Shown in pieces: positions 15,949-23,841 of a DNA stretch of 64,000 bases (positions are counted from its first letter, which is position 1; each line of letters opens with the position of its first letter). The stretch lies in assembly GCA_965249925.1 (NCBI GenBank), contig OZ252260.1, forward strand, positions 3,720,001-3,784,000. Reading direction: 5' to 3'. The notes below the pieces were generated by a model. It saw nothing but the letters and a program-made list of their open reading frames with translations, searched no databases and was not told the origin of the DNA. This DNA is from Hoeflea_A sp965249925. GTDB lineage: Bacteria > Pseudomonadota > Alphaproteobacteria > Rhizobiales > Rhizobiaceae. The position numbers and the translations under genes are program-made.

Positions 15949-16881
15949 TCAGTAGCCGCGCTCCGCATCCGCCACATCGGGGCAGGTTCCGGACTCAGCG
16001 AACATCTTCAGGTTTCGGGCGATCAATCGGCCGCCGGTCATGGCGTCAATCCGTGAGGCGATATGCGGCGTGACCGTTATTGCTGGATGAGTCCAGAAGG
16101 GATGGTCTGCGGGCAGCGGTTCCTGATGGAAGACGTCGAGCGTGGCCTGCTTGATCTGTCCCGTAGCAAGCGCCGCCAGCAGATCATCGTCCACCAGATG
16201 GGGACCGCGGGCGCAGTTGATGATGCAGGCTCCGCGCGGCAGTTTCGCAAACAGCGATGCATCGAGGATTCCCTCGGTCTCAGGGGTCAGTGGCAGAAGG
16301 TTGACCAGGATTTCACAGCCGTCCAGAAACCGGTCCTTTTCCGCTTCGCCGATAAAGGTATCGATGCCCTCCAGTGCTTTGGCAGACCTCGACCAGCCGC
16401 GTGTGTCGAAGCCGACCTGCTGCACAACCCGTGCGGCCGCAGCGCCCAGGTTGCCCAGCCCCATGACACCGACCTTGCGGTTCGACGCGACGGGAACGAC
16501 GATGGAATGCCAGTCGCGCTCGGCCTGCGCCTGAAGCTGACGCGGCATGTCTCTGTGATGCCTCAGCACGTGCAACGCCACATATTCCTGCATGCGCTGG
16601 GTGAGATCCTGTCCCACGGTTCGGATGATCGGCACGTCCTTCGGAAGCTCCACGTCCGCCAGGACGTGATCGATGCCGGCACCGATCGAAACGATCGCAT
16701 TGAGGTTCGGGAAACCCGCGAGATCGCCGGTTCGCGGCCGCCAGACCACGGCGAAATCGATCTCTTCGGGGGCCGTGGCGTCGTTCAGCGAGACGACATC
16801 CCAACCCGGCAGAAGTTCCTGCAGCATCTCGACCCACCAGGTGAGCGAATCCTCTTGCGGAACGTAGACAGCGACTTTCAA
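15949..16881 (-). CDS. D-2-hydroxyacid dehydrogenase (glyoxylate/hydroxypyruvate reductase A-like)
   Basis: This 310-residue NAD(P)-dependent dehydrogenase reduces 2-oxo acids such as glyoxylate or hydroxypyruvate. The nucleotide-binding loop is VGVMGLGNLGAAAARV (about residues 138-153). The family's catalytic Arg lies in NCARGPHLV, the Glu in HQEPLP and the His in TPHIAS. The start is a TTG after GAAGGGA. It is the last gene of the minus-strand TRAP operon, 12 bases after the RraA-like gene, so it probably handles a 2-oxo acid derived from the imported substrate. Confidence 0.88.
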   Translation of the reverse strand: MKVAVYVPQEDSLTWWVEMLQELLPGWDVVSLNDATAPEEIDFAVVWRPRTGDLAGFPNLNAIVSIGAGIDHVLADVELPKDVPIIRTVGQDLTQRMQEYVALHVLRHHRDMPRQLQAQAERDWHSIVVPVASNRKVGVMGLGNLGAAAARVVQQVGFDTRGWSRSAKALEGIDTFIGEAEKDRFLDGCEILVNLLPLTPETEGILDASLFAKLPRGACIINCARGPHLVDDDLLAALATGQIKQATLDVFHQEPLPADHPFWTHPAITVTPHIASRIDAMTGGRLIARNLKMFAESGTCPDVADAERGY

Positions 16882-16893
16882 TGCCGGTTCCCT

Positions 16894-17571
16894 TCAATCC
16901 TGCAGCCTGGCGCGGACCATGTCGCTGGCGCCGGACATTTCCCCGAGATGGGTGCCTTCCCGTATCTTCGCCTCGCCGATCCGGCCTCTTTCGGTCATTT
17001 CTTCCGCCTTGGCGATGATGTCGTCCAGATCTTCCGGCGGCAGGAAAAGCACGCCTGAATCGTCAGCCAGCACGGCGTAGCCCGGCAGCACCGCCGCGCC
17101 GCCGACCGAAACCGGTACGTTGAAGCCGCCGCCGGTGTCGTAAAGACGGGTTGTCACCGGCGAGGCGCCGCGCGACCACATCGGAAAATCCTGTTGGCTG
17201 ACCTCCTCGGTGTCCGTATGGGGCCCGTCGATACAGGCGCCGGCCAGGCCCATCAGCGCCGCCATGCGCGTGACCCCGCCGCCCCAGCAGGCATACTTCG
17301 TGTCGCCGAGCCGATCGACGGCCATGAAGTAGCCCGGTCCGGTGTGTGACAGGCAATGATGCAGAAGGGTGGAGTCCAGGCCCGGGATCGCCAGGGTCGC
17401 AACCGTGGCGGCGACGGTTTTTCCGGGCAGGACGGGCTGGATCTCGGGCGCCACGAACCCGTAGTGGTAGAAGTGGCCGATGGTCGCCGTTTCCAGCTTG
17501 GAAAGCCGGTCGAGCTTGTCCTGCGGGATCGGTTCCGGCATCGGGTTCAGCTTGTAGAAGAACTTGCTCAT
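16894..17571 (-). CDS. RraA-fold protein (HMG/CHA aldolase or oxaloacetate decarboxylase-like)
   Basis: The 225-residue protein has the RraA/4-hydroxy-4-methyl-2-oxoglutarate aldolase fold, once mislabelled demethylmenaquinone methyltransferase. Recognisable blocks are ATIGHFYHYGFV near the N-terminus and, around residues 115-165, CIDGPHTDTEEV and PVSVGGAAVLPGYAVLADDSGVLF, with the metal-site Asp. Non-RraA members cleave or decarboxylate 2-oxo acids. Two starts are possible: an ATG at 17583 overlapping the DctM stop as ATGA, or the ATG at 17571, which has GAGG six bases upstream and is used here. Confidence 0.85.
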   Translation of the reverse strand: MSKFFYKLNPMPEPIPQDKLDRLSKLETATIGHFYHYGFVAPEIQPVLPGKTVAATVATLAIPGLDSTLLHHCLSHTGPGYFMAVDRLGDTKYACWGGGVTRMAALMGLAGACIDGPHTDTEEVSQQDFPMWSRGASPVTTRLYDTGGGFNVPVSVGGAAVLPGYAVLADDSGVLFLPPEDLDDIIAKAEEMTERGRIGEAKIREGTHLGEMSGASDMVRARLQD

Positions 17572-17579
17572 CGGTTTCC

Positions 17580-18863
17580 TCATTCGGGGCCAAGGATCAG
17601 GTCGGGAAGATAAGTCACCGTTGCCGGCACATAGGTCAGCAGGATCAGGACGGCGATCAGCGGCAGCAGCATGGGCAGCACCGCCAGTGTCACTTTCTCG
17701 AACCTGACGCGGCCGACCTCGGAGACGATGTAGAGGCCGATCCCCATCGGCGGCGTGGCGATTCCGATCAGCAGGCCGAGTTGCAGGAACACACCGAAAT
17801 GCACGCGGTCGATGCCGTAGGCGTCGATGACCGGCAGCAGTGTCGGCACCAGGATCAGCTTGGCCGGGACACCTTCCACGACGCAGCCCACGAGGATAAC
17901 GAAGACAAGCAGCAGCCCGAGAAAGACGTTCTTGTTGTCCGTCAGGCTGAATGTCGCCTCGGCCACTTTCTGGGGCGTCTGCTCGATGGCGAGCAACCAG
18001 CCCATGGCGATGGAAAACGCGATGATGATCATGATCACCGCCGTCATCATGGCGCTGTCCGTCAGTGCGGCGCCAAAGCGCTTCCAGGTCAGTTCGCGGT
18101 ACCAGAGCCCGATCACGATGCAGTAAAGGCAGGCCAGAACGCCGGCTTCGGTCGCCGTCACATAGCCGAAAAAGATCGCGCTCAGAATGATGGCCGGCGC
18201 CACCAGTGCGAGAAATCCGTGCTTCGCGGTGCCGACGACTTGACGTGGCGTGGCGCGGGGTTGGGTGGGAAAATCCCGGAACGTCGCGACGAAACGCACA
18301 TAGGCCATCAACGCCATCCCCACCAGCAGGCCCGGCACCAGGCCCGCCAGGAACATGCGCTCGATGGATTGCTGGGCCAGGAAGGCGTAGAGCACCAGGC
18401 CGATCGACGGCGGGATCAGTGGGCCGATGACCGCGGAGGCAACGGTGATCGCCGCGGCGAAGTCGGCCTTGTAACCCCGTTCCCGCATAGCCTTGATCTC
18501 GATGGATCCCAGTCCGGCGCAATCCGCGACGGCGGCACCGGAAATGCCGGCAAAAATCATCGAAGACAGGATGTTGACCTGTGCCAGCCCGGCGCGCAGA
18601 TGTCCCACCAGAGCGTTGGCAAAGTTGAAGATCCTTTCGGTCACGCCGGTGACGTTCATCAGATTGCCGGCCATGATGAAAAACGGCACGGCGGTCAGCG
18701 AGGCCTTGTTGACCCCTTCGAGCATCTGTTGCGGGATCACCTGCAGAAAGGTCGAAAACTCAGACGTCAGGAACGTGATCAGGGTCGCGGTCCCGATCGC
18801 GATGGAGATCGGAACCCGCAGCAGGATCAGCACCATGAAGCTGCCGAAGAGAGTATAGGCCAT
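17580..18863 (-). CDS. TRAP transporter large permease (DctM)
   Basis: The 427-residue, highly hydrophobic protein has the DctM layout of about 12 membrane helices and family motifs GSIEIKAMRERGY and PLIPPSIGLVLYA. It forms the sodium-driven channel part of a tripartite ATP-independent periplasmic transporter. I used the ATG at 18863, five bases after the DctQ stop, rather than a longer frame that overlaps DctQ. Its TGA overlaps a possible start of the RraA-like gene, indicating coupling. Confidence 0.93.
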   Translation of the reverse strand: MAYTLFGSFMVLILLRVPISIAIGTATLITFLTSEFSTFLQVIPQQMLEGVNKASLTAVPFFIMAGNLMNVTGVTERIFNFANALVGHLRAGLAQVNILSSMIFAGISGAAVADCAGLGSIEIKAMRERGYKADFAAAITVASAVIGPLIPPSIGLVLYAFLAQQSIERMFLAGLVPGLLVGMALMAYVRFVATFRDFPTQPRATPRQVVGTAKHGFLALVAPAIILSAIFFGYVTATEAGVLACLYCIVIGLWYRELTWKRFGAALTDSAMMTAVIMIIIAFSIAMGWLLAIEQTPQKVAEATFSLTDNKNVFLGLLLVFVILVGCVVEGVPAKLILVPTLLPVIDAYGIDRVHFGVFLQLGLLIGIATPPMGIGLYIVSEVGRVRFEKVTLAVLPMLLPLIAVLILLTYVPATVTYLPDLILGPE

Positions 18864-18867
18864 CGCG

Positions 18868-19434
18868 TCAGGCCTCGGTGTGATGCTCGGAGAGGTTCTC
18901 GGGCAGGCCCGAGACCATCTTGGCGAGATCGACAAGCGCCGACGCGACAATCAGCCCGGCCGACAGGAACAGCGGAATCGACAGCGCCTGTCGGAAAAGC
19001 TCTTCGCCCCCCGGCAGAATGGCTCCGTCCACGAAGCCGCGCGACGTGGCAAGCACGGTTGGTATCTGTTGCAGGATGGTGCCGCAGATGGCCAGCGCGG
19101 ACACATCCGTGACCAGGCGGGTGACCGGATATCCCCAGCGGCCGAGATGGTTGGCGACGAAGTTGACCCGCACATCCCTTAGCCGAACGATGACGGCAAA
19201 AAACCCGAAAAACGACAACCAGACGAAAAACACCATCGTCCACGGCCAGATCCAATAGGCGGAGAAGCCGAGTGGCCGCCCGACGATCGTCACGGTGGTC
19301 AGGACCAGCATGACCAGAAGGCAGGCATTGGCGATCCACTGGAACACCCCGCCCAGTCCCCAGGTCAACCGGTCGAGCCAGAGGAGAGCGCCCTGAAGGG
19401 CGCCCTTCGGTTGTGCATCGCGAAATGCGATCAT
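18868..19434 (-). CDS. TRAP transporter small permease (DctQ)
   Basis: The 188-residue protein has four predicted membrane helices and typical DctQ features around residues 60-75 (YWIWPWTMVFFVWLSFFG) and RLRDVRVNF. DctQ pairs with DctM in the inner membrane. Its ATG overlaps the DctP stop by four bases (19431-19434). Confidence 0.9.
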   Translation of the reverse strand: MIAFRDAQPKGALQGALLWLDRLTWGLGGVFQWIANACLLVMLVLTTVTIVGRPLGFSAYWIWPWTMVFFVWLSFFGFFAVIVRLRDVRVNFVANHLGRWGYPVTRLVTDVSALAICGTILQQIPTVLATSRGFVDGAILPGGEELFRQALSIPLFLSAGLIVASALVDLAKMVSGLPENLSEHHTEA

Positions 19435-20426
19435 TGGGTGCGGGCCGTCTGGACCGCTTCCAGGAAACCGTCCGGCAGCTCGCCGTCGGCCTCCATTTGC
19501 GAGTAGAATTCCTTCATCTTCTCGACGAAGGGACCGGTATCGATTTCCATATAGGTGGTGCCGTTGGATTTCATCGTTTCGATACTGGTGTCGGCCACCT
19601 CGCCCATGATGTCGCGGGAATAGGCGCCGGCCTCGTTATAGGCCTTCAGCAGGCCGGCCTTGGTCTCCTCGTCCAGCGCGTCGTAAGCGGCCTGGTTCAT
19701 CATGAAGCCGATGGACTGCCAATACTCGTTGTGGCGGGTGATGTAGGGCGCCACTTCGTTGAACCGCATGGCCTCGACCAGTGCGATCGGCGAGTTCACC
19801 GCCTGCACGATGTCCTTTTGAATCGACTGGTAGACCTCGGTCCAGGGCAGGGTGATCACCTCCGCTCCGAGATGGCTCCAGGTGGCGATGGCGAGCTGGT
19901 TGGGGTGCATCCGCAGCTTCAGGGCGGCGACATCCTCGAGCGATTCGACCGGTGTGTTGGACACAATCACACGAAACGGTCCGCGCAGCACCGCGGTCGG
20001 GTTGCCGAGGGGCACGACACCGGATTCAGCCGCCGCCTTGTCGAACCAGCTTTTCACCAGATCGGAATCCATGAACCTGACCCAGTGGTCGTAGTCGTCA
20101 AAGACGAAGGCGGGGCTCGTCCAGCTGAGCTCCGGCGCCCATTTGCGCATATAGCCGAAGCCTTCGGCATAGATGTTGACGATCCCGGCCTGCAACTGCT
20201 CCAGGACGGCATCCTCCTTGCCAAGCTGTTCATTGGGATAGACCTGGATCGTCAGCGCGCCATCGGTGTATTCACTGGCCAGATCCGCAAACCTCTGGAA
20301 CACCTGACCTTCCGGACTGTCGACTGGCATCTTTGTCGCCATCCGCCAGGTCGTGTCCGCCATGGCGGTATTCGCCAGCCCCAGGACCATCACCGCGGCT
20401 GTGGCCAATTGGGTCAACTTGTTCAT
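19431..20426 (-). CDS. TRAP transporter substrate-binding protein (DctP)
   Basis: The 331-residue periplasmic binding protein starts with a cleavable signal peptide (hydrophobic residues 5-22, cut near AMA-DT). It has the DctP pattern VYPNEQLGKEDAVLEQLQAGIV and the central RGPFRVIVSNTPVESLEDVAALKLRM, where the Arg typically anchors a substrate carboxylate. That argues for an organic acid ligand. It is the first gene of the five-gene minus-strand operon and diverges from the GntR gene; the 174-base gap holds a TGTATACA palindrome. Confidence 0.92.
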   Translation of the reverse strand: MNKLTQLATAAVMVLGLANTAMADTTWRMATKMPVDSPEGQVFQRFADLASEYTDGALTIQVYPNEQLGKEDAVLEQLQAGIVNIYAEGFGYMRKWAPELSWTSPAFVFDDYDHWVRFMDSDLVKSWFDKAAAESGVVPLGNPTAVLRGPFRVIVSNTPVESLEDVAALKLRMHPNQLAIATWSHLGAEVITLPWTEVYQSIQKDIVQAVNSPIALVEAMRFNEVAPYITRHNEYWQSIGFMMNQAAYDALDEETKAGLLKAYNEAGAYSRDIMGEVADTSIETMKSNGTTYMEIDTGPFVEKMKEFYSQMEADGELPDGFLEAVQTARTQ

Positions 20427-20534
20427 ATTCCTGCTTCCTCTCTGTTGATTTCAGACGGCCGGTTGGCACGGCACCCGGTCTCGGCGTCGTCGGTCCGGCT
20501 CTTCAAAACGCTGTTTGTTTTTGTGCGCACGCCA

Positions 20535-20542
20535 TGTATACA
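20535..20542. promoter_or_regulatory. candidate GntR operator TGTATACA
   Basis: A perfect 8-base palindrome (wider: ATGTATACAA) sits between the divergent dctP and gntR genes. FCD-type GntR regulators commonly bind short GTxxAC palindromes, so it may control both arms of the locus. No second copy was found in this gap. Confidence 0.45.
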
Positions 20543-20600
20543 AGAGGAATACGAAACAGGTGTCCAGAGATTTTTGACCGAAGTCGGAGCGAGAGGTGCC

Positions 20601-21305
20601 ATGAACCAGCTGGTAATGCCGCGGACCGAGAAGGCCGCCTCCGCCTTGGCCGGCCAGTCCGCACGACAGCGTGCCTATGAGGGATTGCGCGCCGGGATCC
20701 TGCGGGGAGAATTCGAACCGGGCACGTTTATCGAGGAAGCTGTCGCCTGCGAGGCCACGGGTGTGTCGCGAACGCCGGTGCGCGAGGCGCTGTCGCAGCT
20801 GGCGGCCGAGGGATATGTGGATCTGCATCGGCGTCGCGGGGCCATGCTGAAGTCGATTACCGCCGACGAACTGTTCGATCTTTACGAGGTGCGGCATATG
20901 GTGGAGAGCCGGGCCGTTCGCCGGATCTGTGTCGAAAAGCGGCCGGTTCCGGCGGTCCTGCACGAGATGTGCGAGACGCATGATACAATTGAGGAAGGCG
21001 ATCATCTGGCGTTTGCGGAACTGAACCGTCAGTTTCATGAAGCCATCGTGGCTGCCTCGGGAAACAAGGTGCTCCTGCAGGTTTTTGAGAATCTGCGCGC
21101 CAATCTCACCCGGGTGGCAATGTTGTCCTTCCGGCTGGGCGTGCAGCGCACCAGCGAGGGCGGCCAGCACCGGAGGCTGGTCGAGGCGCTGGAAGCTCAC
21201 GACGTGGAGCTTGCACTGGAGCGTGTGGATCTTCACCTCAGCCGCATGCCGCGGCTCGTCGCGTCGCTTTCCGGCTCGGCGCAACACGGCGGGCAGGGCG
21301 GATGA
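20601..21305 (+). CDS. GntR family regulator, FCD subfamily
   Basis: The 234-residue protein has a winged-helix DNA-binding domain (about residues 22-85; VSRTPVREALSQLAAEGYVDLHRRRG) and a C-terminal FCD ligand-binding domain, with ELNRQFHEAIVAASGN and a metal/ligand-type histidine pattern. FCD regulators usually bind carboxylate ligands and repress. I chose the ATG at 20601; the frame is open much further upstream, but that part is antisense to dctP. The stop overlaps the next start by four bases, so the regulator is encoded at the head of its own operon. Confidence 0.93.
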   Translation: MNQLVMPRTEKAASALAGQSARQRAYEGLRAGILRGEFEPGTFIEEAVACEATGVSRTPVREALSQLAAEGYVDLHRRRGAMLKSITADELFDLYEVRHMVESRAVRRICVEKRPVPAVLHEMCETHDTIEEGDHLAFAELNRQFHEAIVAASGNKVLLQVFENLRANLTRVAMLSFRLGVQRTSEGGQHRRLVEALEAHDVELALERVDLHLSRMPRLVASLSGSAQHGGQGG

Positions 21306-22990
21306 CCGCGCTGCCGTTCACCTGCGAAAAGGCGCCTGCCGCCGGACGCGGTGGCGTTGTGGTGACCAACCATCCGCTGGGCACGGCAGCCGGCTACCAG
21401 ATCCTGGCCGGCGGCGGCAACGCGGTGGACGGTGCGGTGGGTGCATTGCTGGCGCTGTGCGTGGTCGAGCCGATGATGGTGGGCATCGCCGGTGGCGGGC
21501 TGGCTCATGTCAGGCTGGCGGATGGTTCCCACACGGTGATCGACGGCATGGCCCATGCGGCCGCGGGCGCGGTACCTGATATTTACGAGCCGGTGTCGGA
21601 CGTCCCGCCCCGGCATATGGAGACCAGGGACCGCCGATCCGAACTCGGGCCGTCGGCCGTAGCGGTCCCGGGCAATCTCGGCGCCTGGTGCGAAATGCAC
21701 CGGCGCTGGGGTCGGCTTCCATTCGCCGATGTGATCGATCCGGCCATCCGACTCGCCGAGCGCGGGTTCCTGGTGACGCACTATCTGGAGGGCGCGATCC
21801 GCGAGGCGGCGGCGGATCTGGCGGGCGACCCTTCGATCTCAAATCTGCTGCTGCCGGATGGAGCGCCGTGTCCGGCCGGAAGCCGGCTTGTGCAAGCCGA
21901 TTTCGGGCAGTCCCTGCGCTTGATCGCCGCCGAGGGCGCCGCGGCCCTGCATGGTGGACCGCTCGGTGCCGCGCTGGCACGGCGAATTGCGACGGGCGGG
22001 GCGGACGCAGGCTGGGTGACGGAGGCCGATCTCGCTGGTTACGTGCCGCGCGATCGTGCCGTCATTCGTGCCGATTACCGCGATTACGAGGTCGTTGGTC
22101 CGCCGCCGCCCGCCTCCTCGGGCGTCCACATCGCGCAGATGCTCAATCTGATCGAACCCTATGACGTGGCCGCACTCGGCTTCGGCACGACCGATGGCCT
22201 GCATGTGATTGCCGAGGCGTTGCGGATCGGCTTCGAAGACCGGCGCGCCGCCAGCGGCGATCCGGATTTCATCGACGTTCCTGTCGAGCGCCTGACGTCA
22301 AAGGCCTACGCGGCCGAATGCCGGGCACGGCTGCGCGAGCCGGCCCGTCCAGCCGCGGCTGTGGGCGGTTATGAGAGCGCCGATACCACCCATGTGACGC
22401 TGGCCGATGCGGACGGCAATGTCGTCTCCGCCACCCACACGATCAACGGCATTTTCGGCGCCCGTTTCATGGTGCCGGAAACGGGCATCATTCCGAACAA
22501 CTACATGATGAATTTCGATCCGCATCCGGGCCGGGCTCTTTCGGTGGCGCCCGGCAAGCGGGTACCGACCTCGATGGCGCCGATGATGATTCTGCGCGAC
22601 GGGCGCCTGAGATGGGCTCTGGGGCTGCCTGGCGGGCTGCGGATCTTTCCATCGGCGTTCCAGGCGATCGTCAATCTGATCGATCACGCGATGACACTGC
22701 AGCAGGCGATCGAGGCGCCGCGGATCTTCACCGAGGGCTACGAACTGGAAATCGAAAAGCCCCTCGAGCCTCAGGCCGCCGATCTGGTGGCGCGTGGACA
22801 CGAGGTCCGCGTTGTCCCGCATGTGGGGGGCGGCATGAACGCCATCGAATGCGAAGAAGACGGCACCATGCGAGGCGCTGCCTGCTGGCGGGCGGACGGC
22901 ACGGTGGCCGCGATCGGAGGCGGACTTGCACGGCCGGGAGTCCGGTTCTGGCCGGGAAAGGCGCCGCAAGACGACGAGAGGGCTCCATGA
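21302..22990 (+). CDS. gamma-glutamyltransferase family protein
   Basis: The 562-residue Ntn-hydrolase precursor has the nucleophile region DTTHVTLADADGNVVS, placing the catalytic threonine at about residue 362, where autocleavage into large and small subunits should occur. The large subunit begins with VVTNHPLGTAAGYQILAGGGNAVD. No signal peptide is visible, unlike E. coli GGT, so it is probably cytoplasmic. Family members hydrolyse gamma-glutamyl or acyl amides, including cephalosporin acylases. The neighbours suggest it opens an amide in the imported compound (inference). ATGA overlap with gntR upstream and with the next gene. Confidence 0.9.
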   Translation: MTALPFTCEKAPAAGRGGVVVTNHPLGTAAGYQILAGGGNAVDGAVGALLALCVVEPMMVGIAGGGLAHVRLADGSHTVIDGMAHAAAGAVPDIYEPVSDVPPRHMETRDRRSELGPSAVAVPGNLGAWCEMHRRWGRLPFADVIDPAIRLAERGFLVTHYLEGAIREAAADLAGDPSISNLLLPDGAPCPAGSRLVQADFGQSLRLIAAEGAAALHGGPLGAALARRIATGGADAGWVTEADLAGYVPRDRAVIRADYRDYEVVGPPPPASSGVHIAQMLNLIEPYDVAALGFGTTDGLHVIAEALRIGFEDRRAASGDPDFIDVPVERLTSKAYAAECRARLREPARPAAAVGGYESADTTHVTLADADGNVVSATHTINGIFGARFMVPETGIIPNNYMMNFDPHPGRALSVAPGKRVPTSMAPMMILRDGRLRWALGLPGGLRIFPSAFQAIVNLIDHAMTLQQAIEAPRIFTEGYELEIEKPLEPQAADLVARGHEVRVVPHVGGGMNAIECEEDGTMRGAACWRADGTVAAIGGGLARPGVRFWPGKAPQDDERAP

Positions 22991-23796
22991 CCGACAAGCT
23001 GAAAATGCAGGAATTGACCTCGCAGGAGGCGCGCGAATTTCTGACGGCAGACTCCGTAATTCTCCTGCCGATGGGATCGCTCGAAGACCAGGGCGTGCAC
23101 GCGCCCATGGGCGATTACCTCGGGGCCGAAGCCGTTGCGCTCGATATGGCGCGCACCGCACGGAGCCAGGGCGTTTCGACGTTCGTGGCGCCGGTGATCC
23201 CGTTTGGCGGCAAGGACTATTTCGAATCGAGCTATGGCGGGATCTCGCTTCGCCTGTCGACGTTGACGGCGCTGCTGGACGACGTGATCGACGGTCTTGT
23301 GCAGCACGGGCTGCGCAAGATCCTGATCGTCAACGGTCATGGCGGCAATGTTCCGGCAATCACCGAGGTGACGGCGCGCTGGCGCCGGACCGAGGGGCTG
23401 TTCATCCCGTCGATGTATCTCTGGCAGATCGCCTATGAACTCCTGAAGGATATTCTCGGACCCGAGGCGTCGGCGAAATCCTCCGGCCATGGCGGCGATC
23501 CGCTGACCTCGATCGGGCTTCACCACTATCCGGAAATCCTCCGTCCGGACCTGATGCGTCCTCCGGCCACCGGCGGCACCGTCAAGGGCATGGAGATCGG
23601 CGGATACGGCGCGATCCGCTACGGCGGTGCGAAGATTCAGGCGCCTGTGCTGGCGGCCGAAACCGCACCGGACGGGATTTGGATGGGCGATCCGCAGTTC
23701 AGTTCCGCCGAGACCGGGCGGAAGCTCACCGAGCGGCTCTGCGAGATCGGGGCGGGACTGATCCGCGATCACATCGCGCCCGGTTATCCGGAGTAG
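22987..23796 (+). CDS. creatininase family amidohydrolase
   Basis: The 269-residue metalloenzyme has the family metal-binding pattern: Glu and His in MGSLEDQGVHAPMGDYLGAE, and NGHGGN further on. Members include creatininase and formamide hydrolases such as MftE and FAPy deformylase. They hydrolyse cyclic or formyl amides with two divalent metals. ATG at 22987 overlaps the GGT stop (ATGA). A larger frame begins earlier but is antisense-like and out of family. Next to HyuA/HyuB it supports a creatinine, hydantoin or oxoproline pathway. Confidence 0.9.
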   Translation: MTDKLKMQELTSQEAREFLTADSVILLPMGSLEDQGVHAPMGDYLGAEAVALDMARTARSQGVSTFVAPVIPFGGKDYFESSYGGISLRLSTLTALLDDVIDGLVQHGLRKILIVNGHGGNVPAITEVTARWRRTEGLFIPSMYLWQIAYELLKDILGPEASAKSSGHGGDPLTSIGLHHYPEILRPDLMRPPATGGTVKGMEIGGYGAIRYGGAKIQAPVLAAETAPDGIWMGDPQFSSAETGRKLTERLCEIGAGLIRDHIAPGYPE

Positions 23797-23841
23797 GCGA
23801 CACGCACGGCAAGCGGCACGGGAGATAAAGGGGACCTTGCA

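Noticed and set aside
16894..18522. A 542-residue minus-strand frame extending the RraA-like gene through the TRAP permease
   Set aside because: The upstream part is an alternate frame of dctM; the RraA family starts at 17571 (or 17583).
16063..19112. Long + strand frames antisense to the TRAP operon
   Set aside because: Histidine- and arginine-rich translation with no domain; shadow of the minus-strand genes.
19413..20600. Long open frame in front of gntR
   Set aside because: It is antisense to dctP and only open because of the GC-rich codon pattern; the GntR domain starts at 20601.
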